Source: Perognathus longimembris pacificus
Lineage: Eukaryota > Chordata > Mammalia > Rodentia > Heteromyidae
Length of the DNA stretch: 64,000 bases
Direction: 5' to 3'
Assembly: GCF_023159225.1 (NCBI RefSeq)
Contig: NC_063173.1
Location: forward strand, 12,066,852-12,130,851
Shown: positions 1 through 10,990 of the stretch, piece by piece
Position numbering within the stretch: position 1 is the stretch's first letter
Layout: each line of letters starts with the position of its first letter
The notes under the pieces: model-generated
Seen by the model: the letters and a program-made list of their open reading frames with translations, nothing else
Database searches by the model: none
Told to the model about the DNA's origin: nothing
Made by a program: the position numbers and the translations under genes

Positions 1-369
1 CCCATCCTTGTCCCAAGTAAGCAGAACCCCCAAGAGGTGACCATTGTAACAAAAACCATCAACAAAAGCCTTTCAAGTCTGCTGAATACAGGCTCTGGGC
101 TGGAAAGCACCCTAGAACTTGGCACTGGCCAGGGAGGGGCCCCAGGGGCAGGCAGCTAGTTTGCATGAGCTTTGACCCTCTTGAGTTGAGTAGGGCGTGT
201 GTGCCCCTCACCCTGATGGTACAACAGAGGGTCTGACTTATATCCAATTGTCCCTTGAGTTGCTAGCCCATCCCTGCCCAAGAGGATTATAAATCCTCAT
301 AAATCCTCATCCTTAACCCTCCTGTGCGCTCTCTCTCCAGTTCTGCCTCTGATTTTTTTCTCCCCCACC
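1..369. other. 5' flank of PDE2A, no gene seen
   Basis: No exon or open frame with coding character is visible here. A 10-base phrase, ATAAATCCTC, is repeated in tandem around 288-310 and includes a weak TATA-like ATAAAT. It lies several hundred bases upstream of the leader, so I do not call it the core promoter. The sequence becomes strongly pyrimidine-rich toward the right. Confidence 0.6.
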
Positions 370-866
370 CCCACTAGCTTTGTTTCTCTGTGTGTATTTT
401 CCCCTATGCCTCTCTGATCTCTGTATTCCTGTCTTGCTCTCTGCAAGGCTCTGGTCCTTCTTCCTGTGCATCTCTCCCTTCCTGGCTCTGGCTATTTATC
501 TCTCAGGCTCCCCCTCTGTGTGTGCCTTTTTTCCCTCCTTCCTCATCAGAGTCTCTCTCTCCCCCTCCCTCCCTCTCTCTGTCTGGGCCTCTCTCTGTTC
601 CTCCTCCCTCCTCCCTCCCCCTTCTGCATTATCAGACCTGCTCCAACCTCCTCCCAGAGCCAGCCGAGCAGCAGAGGCAGTGGCAGCAGGAGAGGCGGCG
701 GAGCAGCAGCCGGGGCAGCAGAGCTGGAGCGGGGAGTTGAGTCCAGGCTAAGCAGGGGACGGGTCCTGGTGCCTCTGGGGGTACCCTACCCAGAAGTCAG
801 GGCCGGGGGAGGGGGCAGGGCAAGGTGCCACCGTAGTCTGGCTGGGGAGGCGGACGATGAGGAGTG
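370..866 (+). promoter_or_regulatory. PDE2A: Putative promoter and 5' leader of PDE2A3
   Basis: The region directly precedes the PDE2A3 start codon. From about 380 to 630 the + strand is an almost pure pyrimidine tract (CTCTCTCTCC and CCTCCCTCC runs), then it switches to a purine- and GC-rich leader from about 650 (CAGCAGAGGCAGTGGCAGCA). There is no TATA box within 50 bases of that switch, so a TATA-less, dispersed start is likely. A GATA-type motif (TTATCAG) lies near 629-635. The transcription start cannot be fixed from sequence; I infer it lies near 640-660. Confidence 0.5.
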
Positions 867-934
867 ATGGGGCAGGCATGCGGCCACTCCATCCTCTGCA
901 GGAGCCAGCAGTACCCGGCAGCGAGACCGGCTGA
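857..934 (+). other. Overlapping upstream ORF in the PDE2A3 leader
   Basis: An ATG at 857 opens a 25-codon frame that ends in TGA at 932-934, in a different frame from the PDE2A3 start at 867 and overlapping it completely. Its context has an A at -3 and an A at +4. The main start has a G at -3 and a G at +4. Overlapping upstream ORFs can lower initiation at the main start, but here that is only inference. Confidence 0.45.
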
Positions 935-937
935 GCC
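867..937 (+). CDS. PDE2A: PDE2A3 isoform first coding exon
   Basis: The exon encodes MGQACGHSILCRSQQYPAAR followed by PAE and the first two bases of a proline codon, which is the known N-terminus of PDE2A isoform 3. Gly2 is a myristoylation site and Cys5/Cys11 are candidate palmitoylation sites, giving the membrane-anchored form of this cGMP-stimulated cAMP/cGMP phosphodiesterase. The exon ends before a strong donor, GTGAGT, at 938. Its last two bases (CC) join the G at 28030 to make CCG (Pro24), continuing ...EP-RGQQ as in known PDE2A3 proteins. The start is chosen by homology; it also has good initiation context. Confidence 0.96.
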
Positions 938-1312
938 GTGAGTACTGGCAAGGGTCTGGGATCCGGGCAGTGGCAGGAGGGGTGCCACAGACAGCAAGTC
1001 CCTTCCAGGAACTGGGGTTGACATGGAGCCGAGCCACGTGGGAGGATCGATCCTGCTCTGGGGGCCTGGCTTCGGGACCGCAGCCGAGTGGGGGCCGCTG
1101 TGCAGAGTGGGACTGTCTGGCACCTCTCGAGAAGGCGATAAAGCCGGGGTCCCAGGGAAGAGCTGCTGGCAGGGGAGGGGCTGGTGATGAGCAATTCCCT
1201 TGGGGGTGGGGGTGGGGGAGTTTGGCTGAGGAGTTCCCAGGAACTCTGGGGGCTGGGATAGGATGGTTCAGGACCCTGGAGAGGGGCAGAATCTCTACTC
1301 AAGAGTGAGAAT

Positions 1313-1314
<2 letters not shown>

Positions 1315-1348
<34 letters not shown>
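1315..1348. repeat. (GT)n microsatellite
   Basis: About 17 uninterrupted GT dinucleotides are seen directly. The reverse strand yields a spurious poly(His-Thr) reading frame. Confidence 0.97.
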
Positions 1349-1350
<2 letters not shown>

Positions 1351-1676
1351 CTGTGTGAGAAGGGTGGAGAAGGAAAGAATATGAATATGAATAAATAAGA
1401 GTGGCCTGCCTTGGAGCAAGAGAAAGTCCAGCTAATCACCCTACATGGTAGCAGAAACGAGGGCGAGGCCCATCACTTTATACAACTTTGCCCCAAAGCA
1501 TCTGCCCCTGGCTAGAGTGATGTGGTGTCGGCTGACATGAAGCTCCTTTGCCCCAGCCCAGCTGGTGTTTGTCCACAAACATGAGGAGAATAGGGGCCAA
1601 GGGTGCACCTGTAAGTGAAAGGGGGTGCTTAGTGGAGGTGTCCCTTTAAGGTCTGCTGAGGTGGCAGGTAGGTGAT

Positions 1677-1678
<2 letters not shown>

Positions 1679-1724
<46 letters not shown>
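1679..1724. repeat. (GT)n microsatellite
   Basis: About 22 uninterrupted TG dinucleotides are seen directly, ending in TATACCC. It is the second long GT tract in the first 2 kb. Confidence 0.97.
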
Positions 1725-1726
<2 letters not shown>

Positions 1727-2763
1727 CCCAAGTCAGAGGAGGTACAGGTCTCCACCAGGCTATGTGAGTGGGTAAAGGGCATCTTGGGTGGAGAGGAGCC
1801 TTTTGGGGTTGGTATCCTTGGCAGTTAGGCGTGAGACACTCTGGGTTTGTGAGTATCTGTGTGTGACCATGGGAGTTTTCCTGCACATGTCTCAGTGTGA
1901 GTGCAGGTGATCTGTGTGTGTGTGCCTACATAAATGAGGCTATATAGTAGGCTGGTTTGGCATATTGGAGTATATGCTAATATAAGTGTTGTATCTGTAA
2001 AACAGTGATCATTTATGCATGTTGTTTGATTCCATGTGCTGTGTTATCTGTTAGTGGGTGCATAATAGCATTGCTGCATGTGTGTGGATGTGTGTAGGTG
2101 GGTGTGTGAGCATAATTATTCTGGTGTGGGTGTGTGAGTTGGTGCTGGTGTGTATGCATATGTGTGTATCTTGCTTGGTCTTTGTGTGCATGTGTGTATG
2201 TGTTCATTGAAGCATGTGGGGGGTGTTGTTTTCCCTTAGTGGTTGAGGACACAGCTAGGACCCTGAGAGGCAGGAAGGGGGTGTCTGAATGACCACCTCT
2301 GTGAGCCCAGGACAATTCATTCTATACCCTGTGGAGAGATGCAGAAAAGAAATAGGCAATAATGGCTCGCTCTCTGGGGCCTCCTAAGCTTCCTAGACAC
2401 AAAAGAGCTAGAGGATAATTAAGCAGTAAAGATCACCCTCAAGCTAACAGGTGGGGTGGGCGTGGGAGCAGCACCAGCAAAGGCCCTGGGTTGGGTTTGG
2501 GCATGTGTTAGGAGCAGTGGAAACCCCGTCTTGCAGGCCTTTGAACTCGGGCCTTTTGAGTTTTGTTCTGAGGGCCCCAGGGGAGCTGGGAAGGTTTTTT
2601 GCAGGAAAGGGTCATGATCAGTTTGAGGTTTAGAAACCAGTGGCTCTGTCGAGGTTGGAATGGAATAGAGAGTGGAGGCCAGGCGACCAGGGTGAAGGCC
2701 AAGCCAATGCAGAGAACGGTGAAGTCTGGGGTCAGGTGGGTCGAAGAGCAGGTGAGACTATGA
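1725..2763. other. Intron stretch: decayed GT-rich sequence and old repeat
   Basis: From about 1840 to 2220 the sequence is a decayed (TG)n with many TGTGTG and GCATGTG words. From about 2560 to 2700 it contains a phrase on the lines of 'gggtcatgatcagtttgaggtttag...' that recurs in several introns of this window and looks like an ancient mammalian interspersed repeat whose family I cannot assign. No gene is seen. Confidence 0.5.
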
Positions 2764-2840
2764 TCTTTTTTTTTTTTTTTTGCCAGTCCTAAGGCTGGAA
2801 GCTCTACCACTTGGGCAACAGCTCCACTTCCAGCTTTTTA
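2764..2840 (-). repeat. Geo SINE monomer fragment
   Basis: A T16 run followed by GCCAGTCC and then CTCTACCACTTGGGCAACAG is the reverse complement of the right (Geo) monomer with its A tail. It is internally deleted, and the left monomer is absent. Confidence 0.7.
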
Positions 2841-2985
2841 AATTTAATTTAATTTTTATTGTCAAGGTGATGTACAGAGGGGTTATAGCTACATACATAA
2901 GGTAGTGAGTACATTTCTTGTCAAACTTATTACCTCCTGCCTAATTTTTCTTCCACCTTCCCCCTCCCCAACCCCACCCCCAGTC
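2841..2985 (-). repeat. LINE-like 3' end fragment
   Basis: On the minus strand the segment ends in CTTGACAATAAAAATTAAAT, a polyadenylation signal running into an A-rich tail. The preceding text (GAAATGTACTCACTACC...) is shared with the segment at 24495-24620. I infer the 3' untranslated end of a lineage-specific L1; the family is not confirmed. Confidence 0.5.
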
Positions 2986-3125
2986 TTTTTTTTTTTTTTG
3001 GTAGTTTAATTGGAGATAAGAGTTTCATGGACTTTTCTGCCTGGGCTGCCTTTGAACCTGGGTCCTCAGAACTCAGCCTCTTGACTAAGCTTCCAGTGCT
3101 CAGCTTGAGACCAGAATTGTGTGTA
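2986..3125 (-). repeat. B1-like SINE half, minus strand
   Basis: A T14 run and TTAATTGGAGATAAGAGTTTC, then 'cctgcctgggctgcctttgaacctgg', match the left (7SL/B1-like) half of the dimeric SINEs found nearby in better copies (for example 10758-10990). Confidence 0.65.
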
Positions 3126-3149
3126 TGGGTATTTGCACAAACACACACA

Positions 3150-3395
3150 TGAATGTGTGTACTGGTGGTACTGGGGCTTGAACTCAGAGCCTGAGAGATG
3201 TTATTTAGCTTTTTCCACCTGAGGCTAGTGCTCTTATCACTCTAGCCACAACTCTGATTCCAGTTCTTTTGTAGTTCATTGGATATCATTGTCTCCTGGA
3301 CTTTCCTGCCTGGGCTGGCTTTGAATTGTGATCCTCAGATCTCAACCTCATGAGTAGCTAGGATTACAGGTATGAGCCAGCTTGAGACCAGGCTT
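3150..3395 (-). repeat. B1-like/Geo dimeric SINE
   Basis: Read on the minus strand, a 7SL/B1-like left half (CCTGTAATCCTAGCTACTCA type) is followed by a TTAATTGG-type linker and the Geo right half (GGCTCAAGTGGTAGAGC type). This copy is diverged. A short (AC)n/(GT)n patch lies at its tail end near 3119-3160. Confidence 0.8.
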
Positions 3396-5396
3396 TTGAG
3401 ACAGGCACATGGCTTGAAATTGGGGCTTTACTGACAGACCAACTTTCAGAGCTGAATAGAAAGGGTGGGACGCAGTGGCAGAAACTCCAAGGAGCAATAT
3501 GTTGGAGAGAGCAAGCTCTTGGCAAGCTTGGGCAAGCTGGGTGTGTGAACTCAGGGTCAGACCCTGTTGGAGTTCCTAGCTAGGATGCCCAGGGTCAACG
3601 ATCACAGAGGCCCCTCTTGCTAGAAAAGAAAACAATGGCTTTGCCAGCCCCTCCTGACTGGAGGCTAGGACTAGACCTCTCCATCCCAGCTGACCCTCAG
3701 TGTCTTCCTTTGGGCCCTGCCTAGAAGCCCTCAGTTGGCTGAGCTGGGGTGGCTCACTGAGGGTTAATCGACGTTACACTCCCTGCACACCCCAGCTCCC
3801 CTGCCCACCAAGCAGCTCCTGCCATTCTTCCTGCTTCCCACTCCAGCCTCCTGTCCCTGGGGACTGCTGATGGCTTGGCTGGGATCTGGCCAAATGGTGT
3901 TGGGGAGGGGGGCAGTGCTCTCGGCAATAACCCCTCCAGTCTTAATGGACTGAGAAGCTCACCCCCAGCCTGGCTGCTGTCAGGCCAGGCCTGCACTCCA
4001 CAGAAATTCTGCTGCTTGGGCCTTTGAAATCTACTCACTCAGCATGGCTTCGTTTCTGCATTTGCTCACTTGCTCCCTCCCTCCTCCATTCAACAGGCTC
4101 TCCTCTGGGTCTGCTTGATGCCCCCTGGACTGGTCCCAGAGGATACAGAGGACACGGACCTAGTCCCTGTTTATAGTACTCAGTGTGATGAGGGATGCAG
4201 AGGTAGAGCCCAATGCCACCTCAAGGCCCACAGCAAGCCAGGGCTTGGACTGGTCCCAGAAGGATGGGTAGCAATTGCCAGGCAAGGAAGAGTACAGAGA
4301 AGAAGCGTACAGAGACCAGTACGTCAGGTGGGCTGGTGTGAAAGACCACAGGACAGGCAAGGGACAGGAAGAGTTCAGTTGGCAGGAGCCAGAAGGGACA
4401 TAGAGAGCAGGAGGAGAAAGCTTAAGCCTTTCCTCGGGAAATGGTGTTGGGAAAAGTGTTTGGACTAGGATGCCTCCCTTAGGAAGCCCTCCTTGGTTGC
4501 CTCCTCCCTCTGACTCAACACCCATTCTGAAGTGTCTGTCCTTGATGGTCTAAGATCAAGACCATGGATCAAACTCCGCTTTCTCTTGTGATATCTCCTT
4601 ACCCAATCAGCCAAGGACTTCTTTACGGGCAATGGCTACCTTGACTTACTACCTCTGCCACTCACAACACAGGGTCTTAGGCCAGTGCAGCCGCAGAGTG
4701 GAAAAAGACAGTAAAGGCAGCTGGGCTACCTTCTAGCAGTTGCTTTCCTTCTCTCTACATTGTGCCTGTGGGTCTTCCTGGCCCCCACTTGCAAGGCCTC
4801 AGGGACAGGATGTGCATCCCCTTTTCCTGGGCAGAATGTCTCTGCCTTCTGTAGTGGGCCTGGCTCTCCAGGCTCCTTGGCCTAGCTTGGCATCCTCTCC
4901 CCATCGTAGGTCATCATCCTTCAGAGCAGGACTAGGCACCGGCACAACGACCCAGGAGAGGTATGAGCACATGTTAGGTGGAGAGCAGAGACATGAGCAG
5001 CTTTTACTGCAACTACACATAGTGAAGCTGAGTGTGGGGGCAGACCTGACTCGTCTCCAAGAATCAGGCATGGCCTGGAAAGGGAGTAAAGATAGACAAC
5101 AGGAGGAACTTCCTACCAGTGCAGCAGGACTGTGAAATGTTCTCGCTCCATGTATGAGAGTGGGCTGTGAGGATGAGGGAGAAAGTGTCCCAGGACAGAA
5201 GGGGAGTTGGAGGTAGAGGCGTCATCCACCCTTGATTCTGCTGCAGGTGAGTGAAGTCATCAGGGAGAGGGAGACTGGGGGCTGGAAGAGGCAGGGGATG
5301 GGCACTCGTGATTCACTGGATTGATGGACATCTGAACATGACAGCCTGGGAGGAGATAGACAGAGCCAGTGACCAGGACACTGGGGGAAGTTGATT

Positions 5397-5398
<2 letters not shown>
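3396..5398. other. Intron stretch without a gene
   Basis: No exon is recognised. From about 4080 to 4300 the phrasing (CTCCATTCAACAGGCTCTCC ... GAGGATACAGAGGACACGG) resembles an old L2 3' end on the minus strand. The rest is ordinary intronic sequence. Confidence 0.45.

Positions 5399-5446
<48 letters not shown>
5399..5446. repeat. (GT)n at a SINE tail
   Basis: About 24 GT units are directly joined to the tail end of the minus-strand SINE that starts at 5447. Seen directly. Confidence 0.96.
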
Positions 5447-5447
<1 letters not shown>

Positions 5448-5665
5448 AGTTTGGGGGTTTAACCTCAGGGTCTGGGGGCTATCCTTGAGTTCTTGTGCTC
5501 AAGGCTAGCACTCTACCACTTGAGCCACAGCCCCACTTCCAGCTTTTTGGTAGTTAATTGGAAATGAGTCTCACAGGCTTTTCTGCCTGGGCTGGCTTTG
5601 AACTGTGATCCTCAGATCTCAGCCTCCTGAGCAGGATTGCAGGAATGAGCCACTGGCGCCCAGCA
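5447..5665 (-). repeat. B1-like/Geo dimeric SINE
   Basis: The Geo right half comes first (CTCAAGGCTAGCACTCTACC), then the linker TAGTTAATTGGAAATGAGTC, then the B1-like half (GATCTCAGCCTCCTGAGCAG), ending in GCCACTGGCGCCCAGC. The order means the element lies on the minus strand. Confidence 0.9.
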
Positions 5666-6589
5666 GGGGGAAGTTATTTAGGATTGACTTTAGAGGAGTT
5701 ACGTGAGGCCAAATGAAGGACTGCTCCAGGAAGAGGGAGAGTTAGGTGTGCAGGTCCAGGGGCAGAGCTAGCATGGTTTTGCTTATGTCGGCACAGGGAG
5801 AGCCCACAGTGATCCAAACATGAAGTACACGGCTGGAGAGAAGTGCTGAGATGGAGCAGGAAATCGAGGTTAGACTACAGGAAGCATTTTCTATTATGAA
5901 GGTGTCTCCAGCAGCCCTGACAGGTAGACATCTCTGTAAATTTGCGACATCTTTGCCTGTCCCAGTGGGCCTGACCAAGGCTTGCCAAGGGGGTCTGCCC
6001 TGCTCCAGAATAAGGAGTCCATTGAATAAGCAGAGACCCTGGAAGAGAGGGCGAGGCAGTGTTAGAGGAATGTGGGTTCCTACCAGAAACGGACATGCAA
6101 ATGAATGCAAAGTAATATGCAAATTAGCCATCTTGGGCTTGGCAGCTACGGCTGGGAAAATGAGACATCACCTCCTTCCATGCTGTCCTTCCCCCTCCCT
6201 CTGCCCAGAATGGCCTTGTCTGCTGCTGCTAGTGCCCAGCTTGTCTGAGCCACAAGACCATGGCCGCCAGGGCAGGGGGCCACAGGGCTCTGTCCTCTTG
6301 GGACATTGATATTTAGTAACAGGGAGCCGTGTGCACCTTTCCCTCCATTGTTCAGCTGCCGGCTCCCTGCGAAAGGCCAGGTCCCCAGGGAGGTGACCTA
6401 CTTCTTGTAGTCACCCTCTCAATGCTCTTCTTCCCAAACAGGAGACAACCAGGGCTTGGTGTGGTAACGGGATTTGAGTCAGATATCTAGCAGGCCTTCC
6501 TCAAAGCATAGCTGCTGGGATGTATGGACCCTGGGATGTCTGGACGGTTACTCTTTAGACAGTTACTCAGGGTCCAGAGAAGGCTTTGA
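5666..6589. other. Intron stretch with an octamer-motif cluster
   Basis: No gene is seen. From 5680 to 5900 it carries a diverged piece of an unassigned ancient repeat. At 6095-6124 there are three octamer-like words (ATGCAAAT, ATGCAAAG, ATGCAAAT), followed at about 6127 by GCCATCTTGG, a YY1-like word. See the finding. Confidence 0.45.
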
Positions 6590-6800
6590 AGACTGAGCAG
6601 GCGTTGAAGACATGGGTTACTGCATAGCTGTGTCCTGGGAAAGTTCCCCAGCTTCCTCCTGAACCTCACACAAACAGTGCGGTGGAGATGATCATACTCT
6701 CCTCCCGGGATGGCGGGAAGACTCTGAAAGTGAGAATAGCACCAGGCATGCAGCAGGTGCTCATAAAAGTGAGTGGCTGCCATTATGAACCACCCACAGT
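6590..6800 (+). repeat. MIR-like element
   Basis: The MIR pattern is seen in order: loss-prone 'cctgggaaagttcc', a 'cctcctgaacctca' patch, and 'agcaccaggcatgcagcaggtgctcataaaagtg', which matches the MIR 3' part. It is strongly diverged. Confidence 0.55.
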
Positions 6801-6916
6801 CACCTACAGTTTTAGAAAGCATCGGTGAGAGCCTAGAGGGAAAGAGACCATAGCTCAAAGCCCAGATACTGTCGTCGTGTGGGAAATAGGCCTGAAATAG
6901 AGCTGTGGGAAGGCGG

Positions 6917-6928
6917 GGGGGGGGGGGG
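6917..6928. repeat. Poly(G) run
   Basis: An uninterrupted G run lies within GGCGGGGGG...GTGGTGGTGG. It is a likely sequencing-error hotspot. Confidence 0.85.
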
Positions 6929-7309
6929 TGGTGGTGGGGAGGACGGGAGAGGCACGGATAGTTTATGGGAGGTGCTGTGGTCTAGTCGAAGACCAATCCT
7001 TAGGCAGTAAGATGGAAGAAAGGACTTGATGAGGAACGGGTTAAACTGTGGCCACACTCATGGCAGCTCATGAGTCATTCTGGGAGTTGTAGTCTGGAGT
7101 GAAGTGCAGTCTGCATACTCAGCAAAGCTTCCTTCCATCCAAATTCAGCCCCGGAAGGCTCTGGTAGGTGCTGGGGGTTGGGAGGCCCAAAGATGAAGCA
7201 GTCAACTCCTCCCCCCCACCCACAACACCAGTTTGCTTGTGTGTTGGGGGATGTAGGTGAGAACAGAGATAAAAGGATTAAGCCATCATCATGACTCCAT
7301 GCACATTCA

Positions 7310-7430
7310 CACAGAAGTTTACAGCTGCCTGAGCCCTCTTTTCACATCTATGATCTTGTTTAATCCTCATCACAAACCTAAGAAGCTGTTGTTTTCTGCA
7401 TGAAGAAGCAGAGAATCTGAGAAGGGACCA
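7310..7430 (-). repeat. MIR-like element
   Basis: 'cttgtttaatcctcatcacaaaccta' followed by 'agaagcagagaatctgagaa' is the reverse-strand MIR pattern. Confidence 0.6.
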
Positions 7431-8424
7431 AGATGCCCAAAGGAGTTCCTCTTGGGATCAGGGGGGCCAGGCCTGGGGCGCAGGTCCTTTGCCTCCAAAG
7501 CTCTTACTCTTTCCATTTATTGTTATTCCATACGGCAAAGGCCAGGCCTCACAGAACAGGCAAGACATAAGCCATACAAGTTGGGGGTGAGGCACTGCAG
7601 CAGAGCAACGGCCGAGCAAGGGCTGCCCAGGGCTAGAAGGCCAAGGCTGAGCTCTGGAGGACAGGGGCCTGAGGTGGATATGCCAGGCTGAGACTTGATT
7701 CCAGATGGAGAGTCTGGACTTGGTTCTGCAACCCCACTAGGATCCATCCAAAGGTTTTGAGCAAGGGTTGAGCTTGCTCGGTGTTGGCCTTTGAAAGGTG
7801 TGATCATGCAGCCTGGGTTGAATGGGTTGAAGTGGAGAAATCGAAGGCAGCTCCATGCTTGAAGCACCCAGCACCTGGCTCCTCTTTCTCCTCTTTCCTT
7901 CATAGTCTTCCAGTCCTTTTCCCCATGTGCAACACACGGCTGTGTTGTAATGCTGCGTGTCTCCAGCACGGATGTCTGCATGGAGTTCATTCCAGCTTGA
8001 ATCTTTATGTTAAGGGCCAGCAAGAGAGAAGATGCATGGGGAGGTGAGTTGCTGGCTGGACAGAAGGCAGCCCGGTGCTCTCCACGACCCTGGCACCCAG
8101 TGTGAGAGGTTCCTGCTGCAATGGCACAGGGACAATGAAGGCTGAGAACAGACTGGATCCCACCCCAGGGATAGACACACTGGAGGGGTTAAACCAGGCA
8201 ACAAGAAATTTCCTCCTCATACTTCTGGAACAGACTACAATCTGGGAATGGGTTTCAAATCCCACGTAAGTGGGTTATGGTTTGCTTAACAGTGAGGTGT
8301 GAGGTATGATTGGTTGTATGACTGGATATGTGTATATAAGAGAGAAAGAGAGCACTTCCAATTGTGAGTGTGTATGTATTGGTCTGAGAGGATACGAATG
8401 GGTAGATCGGGGTTGTATAAAAGT
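7431..8424. other. Intron stretch without a gene
   Basis: No exon is seen. Positions 7690-7860 carry the unassigned ancient repeat phrase ('ccatccaaaggttttgagcaagggttgagc'). From about 8280 to 8425 the sequence is AT/GT-rich and decayed. Confidence 0.45.
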
Positions 8425-8535
8425 ATGAATGTGCTGTAGATGGGACATAGCAACAGAGCACCTGCTTAGCAAGTGTGAGGTTCTGGTTCAAACTCTGGTA
8501 CCACAAAAACAAAAAAACCCAAAAAACAACACCCA
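8425..8535 (+). repeat. ID-like tRNA-derived SINE monomer
   Basis: 'gatgggacatagcaacagagcacctgcttagcaagtgtgaggttctggttcaaactctggtacc' keeps tRNA-like A and B box spacing and ends in an (A)n/CAAAAAC tail. No Geo half is attached. It is tRNA-derived, not a tRNA gene. Confidence 0.7.
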
Positions 8536-9954
8536 ACAACCCGACAAAACAATGTGTGAGTGTATTTATATGTGTGAGTGTATATGTCCATTTTTATTCT
8601 GGATTATGGTAAATAGTACAAGTGTGGTTGTGTTTGTGCACATGTGTTAAAGTGCTGCCTACATAGATTCTCGTGAATCTGTGTGTGTCTCAGCTGTGTG
8701 ATGTAGTGGCTGTGTTTAGCAGGACATGGGTGATTCAGTACTTTGCTGACCAGTTTGTGGAGTCCCACCTGCCTAAAAGTGGGGCTGGATTGGGTGAATT
8801 GGGGCTAAGAGGCTGTGATGGCTTCATCCACAGGAGAGACTGGACTTCCTCGGGGCTCTGGGACTCTGGAATTCCCTGAGCATTCTGAAGGACCAGAGTG
8901 TCTTTGTGTTCAGGCTTAGCTAGAACCCAAAGGGATGAGGAGCTGAACAGAGGTGAGAAGTACAGATTCCATCCTCCCCAGAGCTCTCAAGACCACACCT
9001 GCACCCCACGATCAGAGTTTCAGGGACTCCTCTTGCATAGAAGCAAAAATGAGGTCCAGAGAAGGACAATGGTTAACCCCCGCTCACTCGGCAGCATCTG
9101 GGTGAAAGGCAGGGTTGTGCTGGGAGGGGCAGGGCTGGCCTGGGAAGCCACTGCACCTGGGCATCTCCAGTCCTCCTGGGGGCTTGGGAAGTTCTGGGCA
9201 TTCGGAGGGAGGAGCCTCATTGTGGGCAGGACAGGGGAGGACTACAGTCTTTCTTTGGACTCCAATCACTGACACATGGCTGGGTCCAGGATTGGGGAAT
9301 CCTGGAGGCCAGCTTGGTTCAGGGTAAGGAGGCAGGGCCATCTTAAGGGCAGAAGGCCATCTTGAGAGGCAGGGCTGAGCCTTCGGTGGTGGTGAGGGGT
9401 GTGTCAGCAGGGGTGCATTACCTACCTAGGGCAGCTATCAGTGAGTCAGACCTGCAGGGAAGCTGGCTGCGAAGTCTCTGGAGTGACCTTTAAGCCGCAG
9501 CTGCTGTGGAGGGACCAGAGCTATAGCCCCTGACAGGGGAAGTCTGGACTCCCGAGGGCTTGCTCTGGCAGCCGGTGGTAAGGTTAGATCGCGGAGCTGG
9601 GAGCAGACATCCCTTTCCTAGGAACTGGAGGAGATGGTTTTCTTGTAGGGCTGGGACTGGAGGCCAGGATGTGAGGACACTTTCTGGATTTGGGGAGTTC
9701 AGGTGAGGAGCACCAGGTCACTCAGAGGTGCCTTTGCTATCGCCCTCTGGCAAGGCAGGAGCAGACGGGCTTGTCCTGACCCTGAGGGGTGGGGCAGTGG
9801 CAGGCCCAGGGGTAGTGTGGGCGTGGGCTCTGGTGTTGGGGCAGGGAAGGAACTGGGATAGGAGCAGGTGGTTGGAAGCCCATCCACTCAGTGCTAAAGA
9901 ATTCAGAATGATCTTAAAGCTCCAAGCGGGGTGGGATCGGGAGCCAGATGGAGA
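8536..9954. other. Intron stretch without a gene
   Basis: No exon or clear repeat is seen apart from decayed GT-rich words at 8545-8700. The rest is GC-richer ordinary intronic sequence. Confidence 0.4.
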
Positions 9955-10095
9955 GCAGTAACATTTACCGATCGCCCTTTATGGGTTTTATTTTTTAAAT
10001 TACCTTGTTTAATCACTTCAATAAGCCTTCAAGGAGCTAACACCATTTTGTAGAGGGGAAATGAAACAAATGACACTCAGGTGGCTTAATGGAGG
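9955..10095 (-). repeat. MIR-like element
   Basis: 'accttgtttaatcacttcaataagcc' then 'ccattttgtagaggggaaatgaaac' follow the reverse MIR pattern. Confidence 0.6.
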
Positions 10096-10349
10096 ACAGT
10101 TTGATGAGGAAACCGCTATAAAGGCAGGGGAAGATTAAGAAACCCACAGGGGATACCTAAGAGGCCTGAGGGCCCTGGATGGTGAGATTGAAAAACCAGA
10201 GCCCTGCTGGTCAGTGAGGGGTAAATATCGAAGCCCTCTTCCTCCTTATCCTCTGCTCTCCTGGGAGGCGGGGACAAGGGAGCCTGGTGGAAGCAGCTCT
10301 AGAGGCCAGAGCCCAGCAGAAAAGGCTGGGTCAGGAGACACAGATGCTT

Positions 10350-10450
10350 GAGGGGAAAATGGAGCTCAGAGAGGGCACAGGCTTGACCAAGATTACACAG
10401 CTGGCTGGGGTCCCAGAGTTAGTGCCAGAGCCAGGGCACATTCGTCATGT
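10350..10450 (-). repeat. MIR-like element
   Basis: 'gagctcagagagggcacaggcttgaccaagattacacagctggctggg' is a clear reverse-strand MIR core. Confidence 0.7.
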
Positions 10451-10724
10451 TGGCTGACGAAGGAGCTGGCTAGTCACCTCTGGCACTTCCTGAGTGCCCC
10501 CACATGCACCTAGTTGTCCTTTGATAGGACAGTTAGGGAGTTATTTACTACTGTGGCCACCCTGCTCTCTGTGTACACAGCACTAAACCATTCCCAGGAC
10601 TCAGCATGCTTTGCGGCCTTCTGGGTACCTTCTCATTCATCCACTCATCCTTGATAATGCCTTGGTGTCCTTTACTCAGCATCCAGACCATGGAGATGAC
10701 CAGACAGTCCTTCCCTCCTCTTTG

Positions 10725-10725
10725 T

Positions 10726-10757
<32 letters not shown>
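10725..10757. repeat. (GT)n at a SINE tail
   Basis: About 16 GT units directly abut the tail end of the minus-strand SINE at 10758-10990. Confidence 0.95.
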
Positions 10758-10758
<1 letters not shown>

Positions 10759-10990
10759 ACCTGTGCCTATCCTGGGGCTTAAACTCAGGTCCTGGGCACT
10801 GCCCCTGAGTTTTGCATGATCTAGGCTAGTGCTCTACTACTTGAGCCACAGCTCCACTTTGGCATATTTGGTGGTTAATTGGAGATAAGAGTCTCACAGG
10901 CTTTCCTACCCAGGCTGGCTTCAAACCCCAATCCTCAGGTCTCAGCCTCCTGAGTGGCTGGGATTACAGGTGTGAGCCCCAGTGCCTGGC
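10758..10990 (-). repeat. B1-like/Geo dimeric SINE
   Basis: This is one of the best preserved copies. On the minus strand it reads GCACTGG then CTCACACCTGTAATCCCAGC (B1/7SL type), a TTAATTGG-type linker, the Geo half with CTGTGGCTCAAGTAGTAGAG, and 'ccccaggataggcac' next to the microsatellite. Confidence 0.93.

Noticed and set aside
748..1419. 223-codon minus-strand frame opposite PDE2A3 exon 1
   Set aside because: It consists of the reverse of the (GT)n tract (His-Thr repeats) and the antisense of the leader; no independent evidence.
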